Assembly (NCBI GenBank): GCA_023079485.1
Contig: CM041085.1
Coordinates: forward strand, 92,639,115-92,703,114
Direction of reading: 5' to 3'
Length of the DNA stretch: 64,000 nucleotides
Source: Archilochus colubris
Taxonomy: Eukaryota; Chordata; Aves; Apodiformes; Trochilidae
In this document: in pieces, positions 1-10,745 of the stretch
Layout: every line of letters starts with the position of its first letter
Position numbering within the stretch: the first letter of the stretch is position 1
The notes under the pieces: model-generated
What the model was told of the DNA's origin: nothing
Databases searched by the model: none
What the model saw: the letters and a program-made list of their open reading frames with translations, nothing else
Position numbers and translations under genes: made by a program

Positions 1-1710
1 CTTCTGAACTTAAAGATCAAATAACTAAAGGTTTCAAGTTTTTTGCCCTAATGTACAACCAGACTTTAAAAACTATGATTCCATGTTTGATTGTTTTAAC
101 GTTAGTAGATGGAGATGTTCGGGCATGTCCCACAAGATGGTTATCTCTGTACTGCACAGCTCAAAACATGTTCAGCATTTTCTGGAAAAATTTTCCAGAA
201 TTTTCCCATTTTCACTGGGATTGTTTCCCCATTGTCATTTCTGTATTATTTTCAATAGTGAATCATATAAGGATGTTGGAAACAAATTTGTAGAGACTGA
301 ATAAGACTTAAATACATTTTACAATGTGCTAGTAAAGTTAAAAAATATGATAATTAGAATAATCTTCTATTTTCTATGATCATGGTAGTGTATTTATTCT
401 GGAGAACTGCTCTTTTTATCAAAAAACAAACCTGAAAAATAACAAAAGATTCTTTTGTGCATATAACAATATATTCTTTCTCTGAAAAATGTTGGCTTTT
501 AGGACATCTGAAAAGTATACAAATTTATGAAAGTCTGGGCATGAGCTGTTAGAAAAGGGAACACTGAGTAAGTCAGCTTCACTAGTGTATATATGTTTGG
601 GGGTCTTGTTTTAGAAATAAGCCTATGCTATCTACAAAAAATAATTTTTACAAGTTCTTAAAACTCAAGAGGCACAGTGAGGAATATAGGCTTTGTGTAA
701 AACTATTATAGCTTTAAAAAAGTTAATGGACTTGTCCATGTTGGAGTTTTATAATCAGATTGGACCAGTAAATTAAAATATATTGAGATGTGTTTCTATG
801 ATGACAGATGTTGTCCTACATATCAAATTGATGTTTTACTAAGTTATATATTTGGGGAAGTAGGTATCTACATGTGAGGGAAAAAAAATAAATGGTATAG
901 TAAGGAAAAGTTGCCAAAATATATCTTAAAATAAGGCTTTGTCCCTTATTTTTCACAGCTATTCCTATTTTCTTAAGGAAAGCCAATTACCTTGTTGCTG
1001 TGGGAAGGGGCTGGATTTACATCCCTCTCCTTCATGTTCATTTCACATGTTTTCATTTTTATCTTCTAACTTTTTGTAACTCCACTAGTACAAAATGACA
1101 CTAATTAAAAAAAAAAAACAAAACCAAAACCAAAAAACACTAGTTCAAAACAAATGTTATTTTGTGGCAGTTGTTGCAATAGCCCGTCCAAGCCTAGAGG
1201 CAATCAAATAAATCTATGAGATAAGCAGTACACAAAGTACAGCCAAGAGAAAATCATCCCTTTCTCTGACTTCCATTTCTCCCAGTATCTTTCCCTTCCC
1301 ACGCAGTCACTCTGACCCCATTAATTCTCTTGTGAGATGAAATTCTTCTGGGTTGTGGAGGTTTGATTTTATATTATTCCTGTAACTGACTAGCAAGAGG
1401 TGGAGGTAAACTCCTCTGGTGTATGGTATAACCCACAAGTTAGGATACCTTCTGGTGAGGCAGAAGGCCAAAGTTCACATCTCTGCAAAGGCATCAGGGG
1501 CTGTGAGCCAGTGTCTGTGAAAGCTAAAACAAGTCTTAATAGGAGCAGTGACCTAACTTCAATAAATAGGACATGGCTATGAATCACCATCAGCCAGTTT
1601 CCTTCCCTCTGCCCAGAGTTATGCATCAAAATCCTGAGAAAGTGGAACTAAAGTGCCAGCCTTCCCTTGGCATTTCCTGCTTGTTGTTTTAGGTCATAGA
1701 GTAGTCTAAT
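1..1710. other. Non-coding AT-rich flank upstream of KLHL31
   Basis: No ORF here resembles a protein and no RNA gene was recognised. The sequence is AT-rich. It holds a perfect 10-base inverted repeat with a one-base centre at 180-200 and an A-rich simple stretch near 1107-1140. It could be intergenic, or part of a 5' intron of KLHL31 if that gene's first exon lies outside the window. Confidence 0.6.
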
Positions 1711-1930
1711 CACAGAACGGGTTAGGTTGGACAGGACCTTCAAAGATCATCCACTCAACCTTCCTGCCATAGCACATCTTTCACTGGAGCAGGTTGCTCA
1801 TCTTATCCATCCTTGAACACTTCCAGGGATGTGGAACACCCAGAACTTCTCAGGACAACCTGTTCCAGTGTCTCACTACCCTCATCATAAAAATTATCTT
1901 CCCCGTGTCTGATCTAAACCTGTCCCCTCC
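1711..1930 (-). mobile_element. CR1 LINE 3'-end fragment (antisense)
   Basis: Read on the plus strand it opens with the CAGAA...GGTTGGACAGGACCTT signature and continues through the 'CACTTCCAGGGATG' and 'CCTGTTCCAGTGTCTCAC' landmarks of the CR1 3' region. The element therefore lies on the minus strand. It covers only the 3' end of ORF2 and the 3' UTR, as is usual for 5'-truncated CR1 copies. It is diverged and inactive. Confidence 0.85.
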
Positions 1931-3236
1931 CCCGGCGTGCTAGTTTGCACCCAGCTTTGAGGTGGGGAACCCAGGGTTCCACCCTACCCTTACCTAGAAA
2001 AATTCTTACCCGCTGCAGATCTACCATCCTCCCTTTCCTCCCTTGCCCCTGAGCATTTGGATGGTCCAGGGTTGTTCTCCTGGTTTTGAGAGGCCAGGCA
2101 GGCTGGGGAAACTGAGCTTCCCTGGCTGGGCAGAGGCACAGAGAGGAGGGGTCATTTTAAAGAGCACCCGAGCTCAGGCACCAGTCTCCTTTGCTCACTG
2201 TCACAGCAGAGCGTCACGCTGGAAATCACAATCTGGGACTTATCAAGTGGCCTCTGATCTTTCTCTCTTTTTTACCACTTTTCCTCTCTTTTTGTCTTCT
2301 CATTTTTCCAAGGAAGAGGCATTTTCACTGACAGCTTCTTGGACAGCTCTGGGACACCATTTTTCTGAGGAGGGTAAGGAGTTTTTAACTCCTCACTTTC
2401 ATAGAGGTTAGAAGTAATATTTTAAAGGAGGGGGGAAGATTGATTGTTTGAATGCATTGTTTGGACCCCGAGTGTCTGTCAGCATGAGTTGTTCTTAAGA
2501 TACATAATTTAGGTCAAAACAAATGGATGTTGAAAACCGTATCATCCAGGGTTTTCAGAGTTCAGCAACTTAGATTTATTGTAGGATTGTTTGATTTGTT
2601 TCACTGTTTTTGTATGTCCTGTCACTTACAAGCTTACACACTAAACAAGCTGGTGATGCTTCTGCTGATGGATAAGTATTTTTTCAGATAAAAGCATTGG
2701 AGAGTGGACATTTTTGAACAGAGAGCTTATAAATATCACAGGTTTAAATAAGGTCTGCAATGACACAGTGAGACAATAAACATTAAGTGCTGCATGTATT
2801 AAAGTTTTTAAGTTATGGGTCTCTAAAAATATTTAGAACCACAAATATGCCTGCCAAAAGAGTATGCCCTTGCCAGTAATGAAGTTGAGGCTATTAATAT
2901 GTGAAGCTGTAACTGTGTGAGTAACTTACGAAAACATCCAGAGGTTTTTTTCTTTCATTCTTTCTCAACAAATATACATGGTGGTTGGGATAGCACAGGG
3001 TTTTTTGCAAAAAAAAAGGTTGCTTTGAGCCACCAAAGTATACTAAAACACCAGCTATACCTTTGATTGAACCTCTCTTAAAATGGCAAGCTGTTGGGAG
3101 GTTGCTATTCTGGGAGGTGACTCTTGATAGGTCTCAACAGATGCAGCTCCTGGAATGCAGCTGGAGCGGGGGGAGCCGGGCAGCAGCTGACCCGGCACTG
3201 GCAAAGGGAGCTCTGTTGGATCATAGCTCACGTCAG

Positions 3237-3372
3237 CGTGGCACAGCACTGACACTGACACTAGTGGCACAGAGCTGACACTAGTGGCACAGGGCTGACA
3301 CTGACACTAGTGGCACAGCACTGACACTGGCACTTGTGGCACAGTGCTGACACTGGCACTTTTGGCACACAC
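3237..3372. repeat. Minisatellite, about 13-26 bp unit
   Basis: Imperfect tandem copies built from 'GTGGCACAG', 'GCTGACACT' and 'GACACTAGTG' modules run across this stretch. Successive copies differ by gain or loss of an inner GACACT or TGGCACT block, so the unit alternates between shorter and longer forms. The array sits inside the GC-rich patch upstream of KLHL31 and is likely to vary in length between individuals. Confidence 0.85.
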
Positions 3373-3410
3373 GGCCTCGCTCGCCTGCTTGGCGCGTGGT
3401 CGTCACCCTG

Positions 3411-3424
3411 CAGCAGCAGCAGCA
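3411..3424 (+). repeat. Short CAG microsatellite
   Basis: Four to five consecutive CAG units lie between the minisatellite and the M-CAT/MEF2 pair. No coding frame uses it. Confidence 0.7.
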
Positions 3425-3480
3425 AGGAAAAATTCCTGGTGCTCGCAGGCAGCGACCATTCCTTTCTATAATTAAATTGC

Positions 3481-4768
3481 CATTTTGTTCTGTGCTGTGT
3501 GTCTAAGGAAAAACTGATGTGTTGGGATTTTTAGAATGAAATATTACTGGAGTTTTTTATTAAGTTATCTAAAATAACCAAGTCATTCTGTTTTATTACC
3601 AGGTAGCATTTCTTCATCAATGAGCACAAAGGCCACAGAAAAAATTAGCTGGTATACATGGTTTAAAAATCAAGGGATATATTGAACAGAAGCACTGTAT
3701 ATTAATATATTTGAATGCTGATCTCATCAATTCTCTTTGAACTGTGTTATTGAGAACCAGTGCTTGCCTTCAAGGTGTATTTGCATATACTTATTTGAAA
3801 TAGCTCCTTTGAAAATTATTTAGGGGGCTAATCTCACATTGCTTTAACAAAAACCCATCTCTTCATTTCAGCGAGAACTGGAACTTGCCTAGAGGTAATA
3901 AGTCTCATTCAAAATATCTGTTAAAACATAACTCCATGAAAGTAATTGCTAACCTTTGCACATAAAGAACTTGTTTCAAATAACACATTCTGCATTATAT
4001 TTTTCTCAAATAAAAGTTGGAAAAAATCCTAAATATAGGATTATAAGTTTCAAGTTACTGACATGGAAGAGCAAGCCAAGTGTGCTATGGGTAGAATTTA
4101 TTTATGAATTTGACATGGGACATAGAATATCATAATCTAGAAAACAAAAAGTTACAAAAACTTGGAAACAATGTCGACCATATACTGAATCTAAAGTCAA
4201 GATGACGTATTAAAATTCACATTGTCTTTATGACTTATGTTGTGGGGTTTTAAAAACAATTTGTTCCTGTTACTATTTTATGGTCAAATTCTGACCTTGA
4301 CTGTAAGTCTGTACTAGACCTGGAGTGTGGATGAACAAATTTTTGGGGCCCACATCTTTCCTGTGCTTCGGACTACTGAATTCATATCTAAATTCTGGCA
4401 GATTTAAATGTACTTTTAAAATATTTAAACTCTGGCAAGCTCATTTAATGTTTAGGAAGTAACGTAAGTCTTTGAGTGTGGTGACAATAGGGGAATGTTC
4501 TCTTTATGACTATGCTATTTAAGAAAAAAGGAATTATTTTTAGGTGTTATAAGTTCATTCTTCACATTTTGAGTATGCATTGTTATTAATAGGCAGCCAC
4601 ACTACAATCTAGGACAGTATAATAGTTCTTAAAAAGATAGATTATCTTGTCTGTTCTGGTTTTGTGGCATTTCTGTATATTGTGAAAGGTTGTATTGGTC
4701 GCATAGTTACTCCGCTATTACATTTTACAACTGCAGTGCAGCTCTAAATGTTTTAATTTTATTTTTAG
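3481..4768. other. Non-coding stretch, probable 5' intron of KLHL31
   Basis: AT-rich sequence without a recognisable ORF or repeat. It ends in a pyrimidine-rich run and AG at 4767-4768, a good splice acceptor 32 bases before the KLHL31 start codon. A second AG at 4797-4798, with TATTGCAG, is the alternative. Either would make the coding exon begin just before the ATG, in line with a non-coding first exon further upstream. Confidence 0.5.
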
Positions 4769-4800
4769 CAAGCTCTTGGCTGTAATACTTTATTGCAGTC

Positions 4801-5972
4801 ATGGCCCCTAAGAAGAAGAATGTAAAGAAGAACAAAGCAGACATCAATGAAATGACTATCATTGTGGAAGATGGCCCTCTCAGTAAACTAAATGGCTTGA
4901 ATGGACTCTTGGATGGAGGAAATGGTTTCAGCTGCATCTCCTCTGAAGTTTCTGACCCATCATATAGTCCAAATCTCTTGGAAGGTCTAAGCAGAATGAG
5001 ACAAGAAAATTTTCTTTGTGACTTGACTATCAGTACCAAAACCAAATCCTTCAGTGTTCATAAGGTGGTGATGGCTTCATGCAGTGACTACTTTCACAAC
5101 ATCTTGAAGAAGGATCCGTCCACTCAAAGAGTAGACCTCAATGACGTATCCCCGCTGGGTCTAGCTACTGTTATCACTTATGCTTACACTGGAAAACTTA
5201 CTCTCTCACTTTATACAATAGGTAGTATTATTTCCACAGCAATTTATCTACAGATTCACTCCCTTGTAAAGATGTGCTGTGATTTTCTAATCCAAGAAAT
5301 CAGTGTTGAGAATTGTATGTACGTTGCCAATATTGCAGAAACATACGGACTGAAAACAACCAAGGAAGCAGCACATAAATTTATTCGAGACAACTTCATC
5401 GAGTTTTCAGAAACCGAACAGTTCTTAAAACTTACTTTTGATCAGATTAATGAACTTCTTGCAGATGATGACTTGCAGTTGCCTTCTGAAATTGTTGCAT
5501 TCCAGATTGCGATAAAATGGCTGGAATTTGACCAAAAAAGAGTTAAATTTGCTGCTGATCTCTTAAGTAACATCCGTTTTGGTACCATCTCAGCCCAAGA
5601 CCTTGTCAGTTATGTTCAAACTGTTCCCAGAATGATGCAAGATGCAGACTGCCATAAGCTCCTAGTGGATGCCATGAACTATCATTTGCTTCCCTACCAC
5701 CAGAATACACTGCAGTCCAGAAGAACAAGGATCCGTGGAGGTTTCAGAGTCTTAGTTACTGCTGGGGGGCGCCCTGCTCTAACAGAAAAATCTCTTAGCA
5801 GAGACATCTTATACAGAGATCCTGAAAATGGATGGAGGAAGCTGACTGAAATGCCTTCTAAAAGTTTTAATCAGTGTGTGGCAGTGATGGATGGTTTTCT
5901 CTATGTGGCTGGTGGGGAAGACCAGAATGATGCCAGGAACCAAGCCAAGCATGCAGTCAGCAATTTCTGCAG
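4801..5972 (+). CDS. KLHL31: KLHL31 coding exon A (BTB, BACK, first Kelch blade)
   Basis: The ATG at 4801 opens [20 protein letters not shown], the conserved KLHL31 N-terminus, and no earlier in-frame ATG is supported. The exon ends at AG|GTAACT (donor at 5973), splitting the arginine codon 391. Reading on past the donor meets TAA at once (5974-5976), so an unspliced transcript would end after residue 391 with a nearly bladeless protein. Confidence 0.96.
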
Positions 5973-8900
5973 GTAACTGGTTATTTATTTAAGAAGGATG
6001 GAAAGATCACTTACATACAATGCAGATAGACCAAAGTGGTTTGTGACATGCATCATGTGATTCTGTGATAAGATAACAGAGAGGGGATGGGGTTGGGGAG
6101 GTATGGCTACTATGCTATATTCAATTTTGAATGAACAGAAATATGGAACTGAAGTTATACAAAAACTTCACCATGGTTACACATGCAGAAAGAGAAGTGA
6201 ATACAACAGAGAAAACTTACTCCAAGTGGAGAAAATAAAAAGGAACATAAATAGGAAGTTTAGGGGTGTTCTAGGGTACCATTAAAATGCACCAGATCAA
6301 CAACTTTAAATTTCAAGAGTTTCTAATGCCTTGCAGAAAGGTCCGATAAGCACCTTTAAGGTATTATAATCTTGATTTCCTACACACCATTCATCATATT
6401 TTCAACAGCTTTTATACTGCATTTAATATCCTTTATCTTCTTTCTTTATTGAGATTTTAGAAACAATGTCACAGTCTCTTGAAGGCTATATTTCTCTTCT
6501 GTATTGTACCCCAAATAATACCTCACTTCTGAAATCTTGGAGTTCCTAAGTATAGTCAGCTGAGGACTCCACTGGTGATAGTGAGGTCAGAAGAGTGCAC
6601 AGGCTAACATGCAGTAATCAGATTGGTGATACAAGTTTTTGAACAGCACAATCTAAAACTTGACAGGACACAATAGCTTGAAGCAAAGGCTGGAGGTGAG
6701 ACAACTCAGTTTTTTATCTGCTAACACACTATGGACATGCAATGGTAATATACAGCTGCAGTCCTATCAGTGCTTTTCTGCTTCCAGAAGGCACTTCCAG
6801 ATAACTTCAACCAACATGCAAAATTAATGAATAAGGGACTCATAGAATCAGTTTGGTTCAAAAAGACCTTTAAGATCAAGTCAACCTGTTAACCTAACAT
6901 ATGGCCAAATCCACCACTAAACCATCTCCCTAAGCACTGTATCTACATGTCTTTTAAATATCTCTGGGGATGGTGATAAAATCGCTTGCTTGAGCAGCCT
7001 TTTTCAATGTTTGGCCACTCTTTCAGTAAAGAAGCTAATAATATCCAGTGTGTAATATCCAATCTAAACCTTCCCTGTGGTAACTTCTGGCCATTTCATC
7101 TTGTTCTATCACTTGCTACTTGCGAGAAGAGACTGACCCTTGCCTCATTACAACCTCCTTTCAGGTAGTTGTAGAGAGTGATAAGGTCGGCCCTCAGCCT
7201 CCTTTTCTCCAAGCTAAATAACCCCAGTTTCCTTGGCCACTCCTCAGAAGACTTGTGCTCCAGACCCTTCACCACCTTTGCTGCCACCTTTTGGGCATAT
7301 TCCAGCACTTCAAAGTCCTACTTGTAAGGGGCTCAAAACCTAACACAGTATTTGAGGTGCAGCCTCAACCAGTGCTAAATATAGGGAGACAATAATTTTC
7401 CAGTCCTGCTGGCCACACAATTCCTGATGCAAGCCAGGATGATGTTGGCCATCTTGGCCACCTGGGCACACTTCTGGCTCACAGTCACCACCCAGCTATC
7501 AACCAACACTCCCAGATCCTTTTCCTCTGAGCAGCTCTTCAGCCACTGTTGCCCAAGCCTGTAGTGTTGCATGGGGTTGTTGTGATCCAAGTGCAAGACC
7601 CAATGCTCGGCCTTGTTAAACCTCTTACAGCTGACCTGGACCATTGATCTAGCCTGTTGAGATCCCTCTGCAGAGCTTTTCCCTAGGTCATTTTTATTGT
7701 GTAATCTACTTTTTTGCAAAAATAGGTTACATAAAGATTATGCTGTTGTTCTCATGACTTCTGTCTTTAAGGTGTGCTTCACTGTCTCACAAAGAGCTGT
7801 GTGCTCAGTGCACACCTTGGTGATGGGGAAGAGGTGGGGGAATCCTTGGCGTCCACCACTGGATGAGTTCTGCTCCCTGTTCCGCTGTTAACGTGGGGCA
7901 TGCCAGCTCACAGAATCATTGCAGTTGGAAGAGACCTCTAAAGGTCATCTAGTCCAATCCCCTGCTAAAGCAGGACTGGCTAGAGCACATCACGCGGGAT
8001 TGCATCCAGGTGGTTTTGGAATGTCTCCAGAGAAGGAGACTCCACCACCCCCCTGGACAGCCTGTCCCAGTGCCTTGCCACCCTCACAGTAAAGAAGATT
8101 TTCCCTCATGGCTACACTGATCTTCCTGCTTTCCAGTTTGTGCCCATTGGCTCTTGTCCTAATGTCCTAAGAGTCTGGATCCATCCTCCTTACACTTGTC
8201 CTTTAGATATTAATAGACATTGATAAGCTCTTCACTCAGTCTTCTCTTCTCCAGGCTAAACAATCCTAGTTCTCAACCTTTCCTGGTAACAGAGATGCTC
8301 CAGTCTCATTGTCATCTTTGTTGCTCTCTGCTGGACTGTCCTCAGTAGTTCTCTCTCTTGAACTGGGCAGCTCAGAATTGCACACAGTATTCCAGATGTG
8401 ACCTCACTAGGGCAGAATAGAGGGGGAAGATGACCTTCCTCAACCTACTGGCCACACTCTTCCTAATGCATCCCATGATACCATTGGCACTGTTGGTCAC
8501 AAGGACACAATGCTGGTTCATGGTTAACTCACTGTCCACCAGGACTCCAAGATCCTTCTCATCAGGGCTGCTTTCCAGCAGATCAGCCCCAAACCTGTAC
8601 TGATGTAGGGGGTTGCTGCTTCCCAGGAGCACAGCCTTAAATTTGCCCTTATTGAACCTGATTAGGTTCTTCTCTGCTCAATTCTCCAGCCTGTCCGTGT
8701 CATGCTGGATGGCAACACAGCTCTCTGGCATGTTGGCCACTCATCCCAGTTTTCTATCATCAGCAGACTCGCTGAGGATATACTGTTCCCTCATTTAGGT
8801 CACTGATGAATATGTTAAACAAAACTGGACCCTGGGGGACAGCACTGGCTACAGGCCTCCAACTTGACCCCTCACCTTTGATCATGGCCTCCTGGGGTTG

Positions 8901-10351
8901 GTCACTGAGACAGCTCTCAGTCCACTCGTGGAATTCCCATCAAAATGTCTGTGGACTTCTCATGTATGATTCCCTGGTGCCCTCAGCATGCAACAGGATA
9001 AATGTATGGGTCTCGTGACCCTCTCTCAGGTCCTTCAAGAGTCATGATTTGTTATTTCATATTTCAAAATTGCTTATTTAAAATTCAAAGACAGCGAATA
9101 TTATTTCAGATATGTATATCATTAGAAAGCAGATATATTGTTTCCACATAATTCTTACTCCATATGAGTGGCAGGGAAAGAACACATATCATTTAAAAAG
9201 TGCCAAAAAGATGCAAATATAATTCACCACATAACATTTCTAAGAACTCTCTGAGTAAATTTTGACATGTTTTCTGTAGGTGTAAATTGCAAAAAACTTC
9301 TAAAATTTCTGTTGTGTGTTGATAGTACCTCTTTACAATATTCTAATGAGGTTACTGCACAAAATCAAATTACAGAAGTCAGTTTTACTTCATTGATGTA
9401 ACACCAGGTCTGAGTGATACAAACACTTTTTTTTTTTCCAATCAAAACCTAAATATATATAGAAAATTAATCTGGAATACCGGTTTCATTCCACAGGCTA
9501 AGTAAGTGACTAAAATCTTAGCAACTTTGCAGCTGCAGCAGGAGTGGGACAGGGACTGAACTGTGGAATTGAGCAGAGCAGTATGTGAGACAGTTCCCCT
9601 CTTTTTTAATGCTTTCAGATACGATCCTCGTTTCAACACCTGGATTCACCTGGCGAGCATGAACCAGCGGCGCACCCACTTCAGCCTGAACGTGTTCAAT
9701 GGCCTCCTCTATGCCGTGGGTGGTCGCAACCCCGAGGGCTCCCTCTCCTCCATTGAGTGCTATGTGCCTGCCACAAATCAGTGGCAGCCAAAGGCATCTC
9801 TGGAGGTGCCCAGGTGCTGTCATGCCAGTGCTGTGGTGGATGGTCAGATCCTGGTGACAGGAGGGTACATTAATAATGCTTACTCTCGCTCAGTGTGTGT
9901 GTATGACCCCAGCAAAGATAGCTGGCAGGATAAGTCCAGCCTCAGCACCCCAAGGGGCTGGCACTGTGCAGTGTCTCTGCTGGAGAGGGTCTATGTCATG
10001 GGTGGGTCTCAGCTGGGGGGGCGAGCTGAGAGGGTGGACGTTCTCCCCGTGGAGTGTTACAGTCCTTACACAGGGCAGTGGAGTTACGTGGCTCCGCTCC
10101 AAACTGGAGTCAGCACTGCTGGTGCCTCCATCCTTAATGGGAAAATTTACTTGGTGGGTGGCTGGAATGAAATAGAGAAGAAATATAAGAAATGCATTCA
10201 GTGCTATAATCCAGACCTCAATGAGTGGACAGAGGAAGATGAGCTGCCTGAGGCCACTGTGGGCGTATCCTGCTGTACAATATCCATGCCCAACACCAAG
10301 ACAAGAGAGTCCAGGGCCAGCTCAGTTTCTTCTGTCCCAGTCAGTATTTAA
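4801..10351 (+). CDS. KLHL31: Kelch-like protein 31 (complete, two coding exons)
   Basis: Joining 4801-5972 to 9619-10351 gives 1905 bases, or 634 residues plus stop, the length I recall for KLHL31 in other vertebrates. The order is a lysine-rich N-terminus (residues 1-60), a BTB domain (about 62-167, with FLCDLTI and [16 protein letters not shown]), a BACK domain (about 172-275) and a Kelch propeller (about 315-610, with YVAGGE, YAVGGR, LVTGGY, YVMGGS and YLVGGW as blade Gly-Gly motifs), then a serine-rich tail. BTB-BACK-Kelch proteins commonly act as substrate adaptors of CUL3 ubiquitin ligases, the BTB binding CUL3 and the propeller the substrate. KLHL31 is reported from heart, somite and skeletal muscle. 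No stop, frameshift or missing blade was seen. The next gene, GCLC, lies about 35 kb away on the same strand. Confidence 0.97.
6840..7687 (-). mobile_element. CR1 LINE fragment in KLHL31 intron (antisense)
   Basis: On the plus strand it begins at TCATAGAATCAGTTTGGTTC, the reversed CR1 3' end, and runs through the reversed C-terminal ORF2 region. The minus-strand peptides at 7096-7308 and 7375-7719 include '[20 protein letters not shown]' and '[20 protein letters not shown]', typical of the C-terminus of CR1 ORF2. Stops and frame changes make it a relic. Confidence 0.93.
7909..9040 (-). mobile_element. Second CR1 LINE fragment in KLHL31 intron (antisense)
   Basis: It starts with CACAGAATCATTGCAGTTGG and extends further into ORF2 than the preceding copy. 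The minus-strand peptide at 8372-8632 has '[20 protein letters not shown]' and '[16 protein letters not shown]', and the far end reaches the reversed 'GATGAATATGTTAAACA' of the reverse-transcriptase region. About 220 bases of other sequence separate it from the first copy, so these are two insertions in the same direction. Its far boundary near 9040 is approximate. Confidence 0.92.
9619..10351 (+). CDS. KLHL31: KLHL31 coding exon B (Kelch blades 2 onward, C-terminus)
   Basis: The acceptor GCTTTCAG|A at 9617-9618 completes codon 391 (AG|A, Arg) and gives the join ...[13 protein letters not shown]..., which continues the blade cleanly. The open frame to the left of 9619 is intronic. The exon ends in ...[10 protein letters not shown] and TAA at 10349-10351. 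Its third codon positions are much richer in G and C than those of the first coding exon. Confidence 0.96.
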
Positions 10352-10594
10352 GTACAGGTCTAAGCATCAATAAGTACAAATGTTTACTGGCACAGCAGTA
10401 TAATTAACCCTTTAAGTAGCATTTTTGTGCTTATATGGAAAAAATCATTGGTTTTGCAGCACTTTTAACAGTGCAAACTGGGCACTTTTCATGATGTAAT
10501 ACAGATGGCACAAAACTACATATTAGGGATAAGATAGGCTTTACTAGCAGGAAAAGAAAATTAAGCCATGACTGCAAAGGGAATTTAAATTTTT

Positions 10595-10745
10595 TCCTGA
10601 CTTTGCCACTGATTTAGAGTTATCTGTGGCAAATTATTTAATTTCTTTGTGCCTTTGTTTCCTTACCTGTAAAATAGATATATACTTGCTTCAGAAGATT
10701 GTTGTGAGGCTTTTTTAATATTGAGTTTTAAATGCTTTCAGAAGT
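10595..10745 (+). mobile_element. MIR SINE relic
   Basis: The stretch follows the MIR core and tail in order: TTTGCCACTGATTTAGAG, GCAAATTATTTAATTTCTTT, TGCCTTTGTTTCCTTACC, TGTAAAATAGATA and ATTGTTGTGAGGC, ending in a TTTTAAATGCTTTCAGAA segment. MIRs are ancient amniote tRNA-derived SINEs, so this copy probably predates birds. It lies just 3' of the KLHL31 stop codon and may be part of its UTR. Confidence 0.85.

Larger units (their letters stand above)
3135..3480 (+). promoter_or_regulatory. Candidate muscle promoter/enhancer of KLHL31
   Basis: This GC-rich patch in an otherwise AT-rich flank carries two CAGCTG E-boxes (3158-3163 and 3184-3189). An M-CAT motif CATTCCT (3457-3463) and a perfect MEF2 site CTATAATTAA (3466-3475) sit two bases apart. 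The MEF2 site could double as a TATA-like element. A donor-like CAG|GTAGCA at about 3602, with the acceptor at 4767-4768, would make a short non-coding first exon. KLHL31 is known as a striated-muscle gene, so the motif set fits. That this patch is its promoter is inference. It lies about 1.3 kb upstream of the start codon. Confidence 0.4.
5973..9618 (+). other. KLHL31: KLHL31 coding intron
   Basis: A GT-AG intron of 3646 bases, from GTAACT to TTTTTTAATGCTTTCAG. Two antisense CR1 fragments fill more than half of it. The rest is AT-rich with no recognisable ORF or RNA. Confidence 0.95.

Noticed and set aside
3237..3372. CRISPR-like repeat array
   Set aside because: Units are contiguous and of varying length without unique spacers, in vertebrate DNA. 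It is a minisatellite.
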